Source: Candidatus Aerophobota bacterium
GTDB taxonomy: Bacteria; Chlamydiota; Chlamydiia; Chlamydiales; GCA-2402025
Length of the DNA stretch: 6,701 nt
Direction: 5' to 3'
NCBI GenBank assembly: GCA_002402025.1
Contig: NVUU01000019.1
Span: 4,849-11,549 of the forward strand
Shown here: positions 1 to 5,488 of the stretch, one piece after another
Layout: each line of letters starts with the position of its first letter
How positions within the stretch are numbered: the first letter of the stretch is position 1
The notes under the pieces: generated by a model
What the model was told of the DNA's origin: nothing
The model's input: only the letters and a program-made list of their open reading frames with translations
The model's database searches: none
Program-made: the position numbers and the translations under genes

Positions 1-1257
1 ATCTGCTTAAAAGGCGAAATCACAAACTTTAAAAAGCAGTCCTCAGGCCACCTCTATTTTAACCTAAAAGACGATCACTCTCAAATTTCATGTGTCCTAT
101 TTAGAGGCAATGCTGTGAAGCTCGATAAAGAGCCTAAAGGCGGCGACATGGTCATGATCAAGGGCTCGATTAGCGTATATGCTCCGAGAGGAAGCTACCA
201 AGTGATTGCACAAGAGCTCGTCTACGAAGGGGTGGGAGATCTTCTCCTGATGCTCCACGAGCTCAAGAAGAAGTACCACCAAAAGGGCTATTTTGATCCC
301 GCTCATAAAAAGCCTCTACCCAAATACCCTAAAACCATAGGGGTCATCACAAGTCCTACAGGTGCTGTGATCCAAGACATCCTGCATGTGCTAAAAAGAA
401 GATTTAAAGGTTTTCAGCTTATTTTGAACCCAGTAAAGGTTCAAGGTGAAGGCGCCGATATTGAAATAGCAAAAGCTATCGAAGACTTTAATCGTTTTAA
501 ACTCGTTGATGTTATGATCGTTGGAAGAGGTGGTGGATCTCTTGAAGATCTCTTTGCTTTCAACAAAGAGAGCGTCATAGAAGCTATTTTTAAGTCAGAA
601 ATACCTATCATCTCCGCTGTTGGCCACGAGACAGATGTGTCACTTGCAGACTTTGTTGCAGATGTGAGGGCTCCGACTCCATCAAGTGCTGCAGAACTTG
701 CTGTAAAAGAAAAATCTCAACAACAAGAATTTCTTTTGAATGCTGATCAGAGCTGCCTTTATTCTTTAAAGCAACTACTAAAGCAGTGCAAACTCAAGAT
801 CAAAGCGATCACATCGCAGAGAGTCTTTACCTCAGTAGATGCTCTACTGGGACCCTATTTTCAAGCACTCGATGATATCACCTTAAAAATCGATGAACTC
901 GCGGTAAAACAAACAGAGATCCGCGCGCTGCATTTAGCAGGGTTTGCAAAACAGCTCACAGCACTTATGCCAGGGAGGCAGCTGCAGTCTCATAGAGAGA
1001 ATCTCAAAAGGTATGCCCACTGGCTTTCAGAAAATGTGCAGAAACAAATAGTTTACAGAAAAGAAAGGCTAATAGGCCTACAAAAGCTTATCAGCTCACT
1101 ATCACCTACAAATATTTTAAAAAAAGGTTACTGCATTCCCTTTGCTGAAAACACATCATCAGTTATTATTTCTGCAACTAAGCTACATGAGAACGACCCT
1201 ATCACCTTGCAATTCCATGATGGCAAGGTAGGAACAATCGTGAAAAAAGGAACCTAG
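1..1257 (+). CDS. xseA: Exodeoxyribonuclease VII large subunit (5'-partial)
   Basis: Catalytic subunit of exonuclease VII, a cytoplasmic, metal-independent nuclease that degrades single-stranded DNA in repair. The frame is open from base 1, and the first codons already encode the N-terminal OB-fold (GEITNF, SGHLYFNLKDD), so the start lies upstream. By alignment from memory with E. coli XseA about 29 codons are missing; a GTG at 115 is internal and not the start. Of 418 visible residues, about 1-75 are the OB-fold, then the catalytic domain (ITSPTGAVIQDILHVLKRR, VGRGGGSLEDL, SAVGHETDVSLADFVAD, RAPTPSSAAE), then a charged helical, probably coiled-coil region, and a C-terminal segment with the family signature LSPTNILKKGY. 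The four residues reported as catalytic in E. coli (D155, R205, H238, D241) match visible residues 126, 176, 209 and 212 with a constant offset of 29. First visible gene of the operon; its TAG stop is 1 base before xseB. Identification is secure. Confidence 0.97.
   Translation: MCLKGEITNFKKQSSGHLYFNLKDDHSQISCVLFRGNAVKLDKEPKGGDMVMIKGSISVYAPRGSYQVIAQELVYEGVGDLLLMLHELKKKYHQKGYFDPAHKKPLPKYPKTIGVITSPTGAVIQDILHVLKRRFKGFQLILNPVKVQGEGADIEIAKAIEDFNRFKLVDVMIVGRGGGSLEDLFAFNKESVIEAIFKSEIPIISAVGHETDVSLADFVADVRAPTPSSAAELAVKEKSQQQEFLLNADQSCLYSLKQLLKQCKLKIKAITSQRVFTSVDALLGPYFQALDDITLKIDELAVKQTEIRALHLAGFAKQLTALMPGRQLQSHRENLKRYAHWLSENVQKQIVYRKERLIGLQKLISSLSPTNILKKGYCIPFAENTSSVIISATKLHENDPITLQFHDGKVGTIVKKGT
1246..1251 (+). 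promoter_or_regulatory. Shine-Dalgarno site of xseB
   Basis: AAAGGA lies inside the last codons of xseA, 7 bases before the ATG at 1259. It is the clearest ribosome binding site on the + strand of the window and supports that ATG as the xseB start. Confidence 0.65.
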
Positions 1258-1258
1258 T

Positions 1259-1546
1259 ATGAATAAAGAAGAGCACAGTTTTGAACAGGCATATGCTCGT
1301 TTAGAAGAAATTATGCAAAAACTTAACACCTCTCAAACATCATTAGAAGACTCTATAACGCTCTATGAAGAGGCAGATCATCTCATCAAAGCCTGCAATA
1401 AAAAGCTTGTAAACGCTGAGCAAAAAGTGCAAAAGCTTATCAAAACAAGAGATGCAAGTGTTGCAACAACACCTGAGGGTGCTCCGCAGATGGAACCATT
1501 CAATCCAGTACAAGAGCAATACATAAACAGAAATATACCAAGCTAA
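1259..1546 (+). CDS. xseB: Exodeoxyribonuclease VII small subunit
   Basis: Small subunit that binds the C-terminal helical region of XseA to form the multi-subunit exonuclease VII in the cytoplasm. The 95-residue product opens with the family pattern SFEQAYARLEEIMQKL (about residues 7-22), followed by SLEDSITLYEEADHLIKACNKKL and AEQKVQKL, the two long helices that define this family. The core ends near residue 63. The remaining 30 or so residues form a Pro/Thr/Asn-rich tail, making the protein somewhat longer than the usual 75-80 residues; the tail looks disordered and poorly conserved. The start is set by an AAAGGA site 7 bases upstream and a 1-base gap after xseA. The TAA stop touches the dxs start directly. 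Adjacency to xseA confirms the call, which sequence alone would make only moderately strong for so short a protein. Confidence 0.95.
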   Translation: MNKEEHSFEQAYARLEEIMQKLNTSQTSLEDSITLYEEADHLIKACNKKLVNAEQKVQKLIKTRDASVATTPEGAPQMEPFNPVQEQYINRNIPS

Positions 1547-3448
1547 ATGATGAAGTCCTTTTTAGAACGTATTGTAAATCCGAGTGAAATTAAATCTCTA
1601 TCTTACGAGCAGCTAGAAATACTCGCTCTTGAGCTAAGAGAGCGTATTATCGAGGTGATGTCCATTAATGGTGGTCACCTTGCATCGAACCTTGGAGTGA
1701 TAGAACTTACCATTGCTCTGCATAAAGTATTTGATTCACCGAGAGATAAATTCATTTTCGATACCTCCCACCAAGTATATGCTCACAAGATTCTTACAGG
1801 TAGAAACGACAAATTTTCTACCATTAGAAAGCATAAAGGCCTTTCTGGATTTTCAAGTCCATCTGAATCTCCTCATGATCATTTTTATGCAGGCCACGCA
1901 GGAACAGCTCTTTCTTTGGCCCTCGGCGTTGCAAAAGCAAGAGATCTCAATAAAGAAGATTCTTATGTAGTACCCGTACTTGGTGATGCAGCTCTTACCT
2001 GCGGTCTTACCCACGAAGCACTCAATAACGTGCCAAAGAACATGAAGAACTTTATTTTGATCTTGAACGACAACACAATGGCTATCTCCAAAAACGTTGG
2101 AGCTATCACCGGAATATTAAGCCGCTTTTTTAATCACCCGATGTCCAACAAGCTTTATGGCGAAATAGAAACCCTTCTAGCTAAGATCCCAGGATGCGGT
2201 GAACTGATAGCATCTGGCGGAAACAAGCTCAAAGAGTCCCTTAAAAACCTTATCAGTACAGCTCCATTCTTTGAGCAATACGGTCTTTCCTATATAGGCC
2301 CCATCGATGGACATGATATAAATAAGCTGACAGTAGCTCTTGAAGCTGCAAAAAAATCACAAACACCGTGCATCATCCACGCCCTCACAACAAAAGGGCA
2401 AGGGATGCCCAATGCGATCAAAAATCCAACGACCTATCATGGCGTCAAACCATTTGATCTTGAAACGGGAAAGTTTCTTCCGAATCCTACTATAAGGCCC
2501 ACCTTTCCAAAGATCTTTGGAAAACACATGCTTGAAATGGCAGAAAAAGATGAAGACATTGTTGTGCTCACCCCTGCTATGCCAGCAGGCTCTTGCTTAA
2601 CGCCCCTTATGAAAAAATATCCAGACAGATGCCTTGATGTCGGCATTGCAGAAGGTCATTGCGTTACCTTTGCCGGAGGTCTTGCATACAAAAGCAATAA
2701 AAAGATCGTATGTTCTATCTATGCAACTTTCTTGCAAAGAGCTTTCGACAACCTCTTTCATGATGTCTGTCTGCAAAAACTACCTGTTGTCTTTGCCTTA
2801 GATCGAGGCGGCATCGCAGGTGGCGATGGAGCAACTCATAACGGCATATATGACATCTCCTTTCTTAACGCTATGCCGAATATGGTCATTGCCCAACCAA
2901 GAAATGGACACCTTTTAAAAGAGATCTTAGAAAGTGCATTTTCATATAATCGTCCAGTAGCAATCAGATATCCAAACCTTCCAACAGAAGAGTTTGAAAT
3001 GCCCATCCAAAAAAGACTTCTTGGGAAAGGAGAAGTTCTTATCAAGGGAGAACAAATCGCTATCATTGCACTTGGACATAAATGCGAAACCGCGCTTGAA
3101 GTAAGAGCCCTTCTTGAAAAAGAAGGGATCAATACAACAGTGATCGATCCTGTTTTTGTAAAACCGCTCGACAAAGAACTATTGTACCGCGTTTTCATGA
3201 CACATCCATATATTGTAACGCTCGAAGAACACGCAGTAAACGCTGGCCTTGGACAAATTATTAATCAATTTGCTATAGAGAATGGATTCAACGGAAGCCA
3301 GATATTGAATATTGGGATCCCTGAAGTTTATTTAGAACATGGTAGCCATAAAGAGCTCACAAAAGAAGCTCAGCTTGATGCAGAAAGTGTCAAAACAAGA
3401 ATCCATGAGCACTACTTTGTAAAACCTGCAACTTATGCAACAGTATGA
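1547..3448 (+). CDS. dxs: 1-deoxy-D-xylulose-5-phosphate synthase
   Basis: Thiamine-diphosphate enzyme that condenses pyruvate with glyceraldehyde 3-phosphate to 1-deoxy-D-xylulose 5-phosphate, the first step of the MEP isoprenoid pathway. At 633 residues it has normal family length and all three transketolase-type domains: TPP/Mg-binding domain (about 1-310), pyrimidine-binding domain (about 320-490) and C-terminal domain (about 500-620). Visible features include GGHLASNLG with H44, the cofactor motif at 146-176 (GDAALTCG to LNDN), VGIAEGH with the catalytic Glu E369, and GDGATHNG with D427 and H431, which fall at the same numbers as in E. coli. Three sites differ from the common form: GDA instead of GDG, TSHQ instead of VGHQ, and AEGH instead of AEQH; I recall GDA and AEGH from Chlamydia Dxs. 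Two ATGs lie in tandem (1547, 1550), neither with a good ribosome site. ATG 1547 abuts the xseB stop, which suggests coupled translation. The end overlaps nadK by 4 bases. Confidence 0.97.
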   Translation: MMKSFLERIVNPSEIKSLSYEQLEILALELRERIIEVMSINGGHLASNLGVIELTIALHKVFDSPRDKFIFDTSHQVYAHKILTGRNDKFSTIRKHKGLSGFSSPSESPHDHFYAGHAGTALSLALGVAKARDLNKEDSYVVPVLGDAALTCGLTHEALNNVPKNMKNFILILNDNTMAISKNVGAITGILSRFFNHPMSNKLYGEIETLLAKIPGCGELIASGGNKLKESLKNLISTAPFFEQYGLSYIGPIDGHDINKLTVALEAAKKSQTPCIIHALTTKGQGMPNAIKNPTTYHGVKPFDLETGKFLPNPTIRPTFPKIFGKHMLEMAEKDEDIVVLTPAMPAGSCLTPLMKKYPDRCLDVGIAEGHCVTFAGGLAYKSNKKIVCSIYATFLQRAFDNLFHDVCLQKLPVVFALDRGGIAGGDGATHNGIYDISFLNAMPNMVIAQPRNGHLLKEILESAFSYNRPVAIRYPNLPTEEFEMPIQKRLLGKGEVLIKGEQIAIIALGHKCETALEVRALLEKEGINTTVIDPVFVKPLDKELLYRVFMTHPYIVTLEEHAVNAGLGQIINQFAIENGFNGSQILNIGIPEVYLEHGSHKELTKEAQLDAESVKTRIHEHYFVKPATYATV

Positions 3449-4284
3449 TTATAGCTTTATTTCCCAGCCATTCCCATAAAGATTCAGAGGATCTCTGTAA
3501 TCTAATCCTAGACTTTTTTAAACAAAACAATATTACTGTCGTTGCGGAAGAAGAAGATGCAAATCGCTTAAACATCCCCAAAATAGATAGTGTTGATCCC
3601 AAAGAAATAAAGTTCCTTCTTTCCATGGGTGGCGATGGTACAATCCTAAACATCGCACATAGACACATGGACCTTGATGCTGCGATCCTCGGAATCAACC
3701 TCGGACACCTTGGCTTCATGGCAGACATTCCTATCTCTGATGTAAAAGCTAGTTTGCAAGATCTTCTATCTGGTGCCTACACAATAGAAAACCGTATCAT
3801 TATCGAAGGTACCGCTCCAAATAATAAAATCTCATACGTACTGAACGACTTCGTCATCCATAGAGCTAAAAACTCCTCCTTAATCGAGCTCTCCATCTAT
3901 GTTGATGATCTTTACTTAAACACTTTCGAAGCAGATGGCATCATTTTATCAACACCAAACGGCTCAACAGCATATTCTCTTGCAGCAGGCGGGCCCATTT
4001 TATCGCCAAGCCTAAATGGCGTTGTCATCACACCTATCTGCCCCCATACGATCTCCAATAGACCGATCGTGCTCACAACAGATCACACCATTAAAATTGA
4101 GTATTTAAGCGAGTACGACCCCATTGAAGTTGTTGCAGATGGTCTAGAACACTTCCAGCTAAAGCAAAGAGAATATTTTACATTCAAAAAAAGCGACAAA
4201 GTCTTCAAACTTGTTAACTTAAATCGCAGAGACTATTTCTCTACCTTGAGAACCAAACTAGGATGGTCTGGAAAACTGCGGTGA
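3445..4284 (+). CDS. nadK: NAD kinase
   Basis: Cytoplasmic kinase that phosphorylates NAD to NADP using ATP or polyphosphate, the only known route to NADP. The 279-residue length is typical. The N-terminal Rossmann-like domain carries GGDGT at 62-66 with catalytic D64, followed by [12 protein letters not shown]. The C-terminal beta-sandwich domain carries the NAD-binding signature around 164-183 ([20 protein letters not shown]), then [12 protein letters not shown], a VVADG segment with D232, and the conserved C-terminal TLRTKLGW. The family's usual NE pair is ND here (N134-D135). The start ATG overlaps the dxs stop as ATGA and no Shine-Dalgarno is visible, so translation is probably coupled to dxs. 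Its place in the operon links NADP supply to the NADPH-consuming MEP pathway begun by Dxs; that functional link is inference. It ends 158 bases from the convergent cydB stop. Confidence 0.97.
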   Translation: MIIALFPSHSHKDSEDLCNLILDFFKQNNITVVAEEEDANRLNIPKIDSVDPKEIKFLLSMGGDGTILNIAHRHMDLDAAILGINLGHLGFMADIPISDVKASLQDLLSGAYTIENRIIIEGTAPNNKISYVLNDFVIHRAKNSSLIELSIYVDDLYLNTFEADGIILSTPNGSTAYSLAAGGPILSPSLNGVVITPICPHTISNRPIVLTTDHTIKIEYLSEYDPIEVVADGLEHFQLKQREYFTFKKSDKVFKLVNLNRRDYFSTLRTKLGWSGKLR

Positions 4285-4314
4285 TATTATGGCTCTGTAA
4301 ACAAGTATAAAGAC

Positions 4315-4337
4315 AGAAGGGCAAAATAAAACCTTCT
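4315..4337. terminator. Possible weak terminator hairpin
   Basis: AGAAGG and CCTTCT form a 6-base-pair stem around an 11-base A-rich loop, 30 bases after the nadK stop and about 105 bases past the cydB stop. On the + strand the stem is followed by TCTACT, and on the - strand by GTCTTTAT, so neither side has a strong U tract. Position between convergent genes is the main support; the structure alone is marginal. Confidence 0.25.
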
Positions 4338-4402
4338 TCTACTAAGGAAAAAGACAAGCCCCTATTAGCACCAAAACGTTTTGCTACCCGTAGAATTTTA
4401 CC

Positions 4403-4433
4403 TACTTGCAACCCAAGTACCAGAAGAGCTGGT
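4403..4433. repeat. Two abutting small hairpins
   Basis: TACTTG-CAACC-CAAGTA (4403-4419) is followed at once by ACCAG-AAGAG-CTGGT (4419-4433), the two sharing base 4419. Both have perfect stems (6 and 5 base pairs) and 5-base loops. They lie 10 to 40 bases past the cydB stop, so on the - strand they would form in the 3' end of the cydAB message, where they could stabilise it or pause transcription. The function is unknown. Confidence 0.4.
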
Positions 4434-4442
4434 TAGATACAG

Positions 4443-5465
4443 TTAGTAACTCCATTTATCTAGTTTGACTTTCCCTCTAAATATTCTATAGATCCACCAA
4501 CCATAAGCAAACACAAGCGGCACTCCAATGGCTGCAACAATCAAGATAATCCTAAGTGTGTATTTAGAAGAAGCTGAGTTATAAAGAGTGATGTTATTCA
4601 TAACAGGATCAATAGTAGATCTTACAATGTTTGGAAAAACACCCAGCCCAAAAAGCACGAGAAGAAAAAATATCGCACCAGCTGAAGAAACAAACGCCCA
4701 GCCGCCTTTTTTTTTTCGAAGACACCTTGGGATATTTGCAATAAGCAGCATTGCAACAAGCCCTATCACATAAAGATAAGGCATCTCACGCATAAGATCC
4801 TGCATGTGTGGCATGAACGTCAATGTTCCAAGTGTAAGCGTTACATAAGTAATGATGAAAAAAACCATGGCTGAGATCGACCATACGCTCACTTTATCAT
4901 GGAATTCACCTTCTGTTTTCATAACAAGATAGATACATCCATGCATCATGAAAAGAGCAATACCTGTAATCCCCATCAAGATTGTATAGGGAGTAAAGAA
5001 GGACCAAAATGTCCCATGAAATACACCATTTACATCTATAGGAATGCCCATTACAAGATTCCCGAGTAAAATTCCTAAAATAAAGGAAATCACATAACTT
5101 GAAATAGAGAACATCGCATCCCAAAAATGTCTCCAACGCACGCTTTCAAGCTTGGAGCGAAACTCTATTGAAACAGCTCTAAAAATAATCCCTGCAAGAA
5201 ATATCATAATGGGAACATAGAAAGCAGAGCAGATCGTTGCATAAGCTCCTGGAAAGCCTGCAAGGAGACCACCGCTAACAATAATGATCCATACTTCATT
5301 GCCATCCCAAACAGGACCAATAGCATTTAGCATGATCCTTCTTTCCTCATCTTTCGATGTAAAAAGATGGACCATTCCAACCCCTAAATCAAAACCATCT
5401 AGGATCACATAAGCTACTACTGACAGACAAATCACAGAGTACCAAATTAACTCTAGCGTAAACAT
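4443..5465 (-). CDS. cydB: Cytochrome bd ubiquinol oxidase subunit II
   Basis: Integral membrane subunit of the cytochrome bd oxidase, which pairs with heme-bearing CydA to oxidise quinol and reduce oxygen to water at high affinity without pumping protons. The 340-residue protein shows about nine hydrophobic membrane segments. Signature motifs are DGFDLG at 23-28 in the first membrane helix and GPVWDGNEVW at 50-59, including the acidic residue equivalent to E. coli D58. Also typical are the ERRIML and EFRSKLESVRWRHFWD segments in the loops. The start is the ATG 23 bases after the cydA stop; the first hydrophobic helix begins within ten residues, so no longer start is needed. A run of ten A residues encodes R250-K253 in a basic loop between membrane segments. 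Together with cydA it forms a two-gene operon reading toward nadK. Length is close to that of chlamydial CydB (about 350). Confidence 0.96.
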   Translation of the reverse strand: MFTLELIWYSVICLSVVAYVILDGFDLGVGMVHLFTSKDEERRIMLNAIGPVWDGNEVWIIIVSGGLLAGFPGAYATICSAFYVPIMIFLAGIIFRAVSIEFRSKLESVRWRHFWDAMFSISSYVISFILGILLGNLVMGIPIDVNGVFHGTFWSFFTPYTILMGITGIALFMMHGCIYLVMKTEGEFHDKVSVWSISAMVFFIITYVTLTLGTLTFMPHMQDLMREMPYLYVIGLVAMLLIANIPRCLRKKKGGWAFVSSAGAIFFLLVLFGLGVFPNIVRSTIDPVMNNITLYNSASSKYTLRIILIVAAIGVPLVFAYGWWIYRIFRGKVKLDKWSY

Positions 5466-5467
5466 AT

Positions 5468-5478
5468 TCCTGTACCTA
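5468..5478 (-). promoter_or_regulatory. Candidate ribosome binding site of cydB
   Basis: The 23-base cydA-cydB gap contains TAGGT (5478-5474 on the - strand) 8 bases before the cydB ATG, and AGGA (5471-5468) only 2 bases before it. The first has usable spacing but is a weak match; the second is a better match but too close. Coupling to cydA translation probably assists. Confidence 0.4.
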
Positions 5479-5488
5479 CGTTTAAATT

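Larger units (their letters stand above)
4285..4442. other. Convergent intergenic spacer, inverted-repeat rich
   Basis: Spacer between the nadK and cydB stop codons. I see no supportable reading frame: the one ATG on the + strand (4289) is followed by two codons and a stop, and the - strand has none. There is no tRNA T-loop consensus on either strand. It holds several short inverted repeats: AGAAGG/CCTTCT (4315-4337), the perfect palindrome CAAAACGTTTTG (4372-4383), the G-U-tolerant palindrome GTAGAATTTTAC (4390-4401), TACTTG/CAAGTA with a 5-base loop (4403-4419), and ACCAG/CTGGT with a 5-base loop (4419-4433). Transcription from both sides must end somewhere here, but no hairpin is followed by a proper T run. 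Confidence 0.6.

Noticed and set aside
115..117. GTG at 115 as the start of xseA
   Set aside because: The frame is open back to base 1 and encodes conserved OB-fold residues, so the true start lies before the window.
1119..1125. A7 run near the end of xseA as a programmed frameshift site
   Set aside because: The zero frame continues through conserved residues (NILKKGY) to a normal C-terminus, so no frameshift is needed.
1713..1970. 85-codon + strand frame inside dxs
   Set aside because: It lies wholly in another frame of an intact, highly conserved gene, and its translation resembles no family I know.
2836..3198. 120-codon - strand frame opposite dxs, and similar antisense frames at 97-306, 2437-2646 and 3390-3728
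   Set aside because: Antisense shadows of conserved genes, without ribosome sites or recognisable domains.
4360..4442. tRNA or tRNA remnant in the convergent spacer
   Set aside because: Small stems with 5-base loops suggest tRNA arms, but there is no GTTCRA T-loop motif, no 7-base acceptor pairing and no consistent cloverleaf on either strand.
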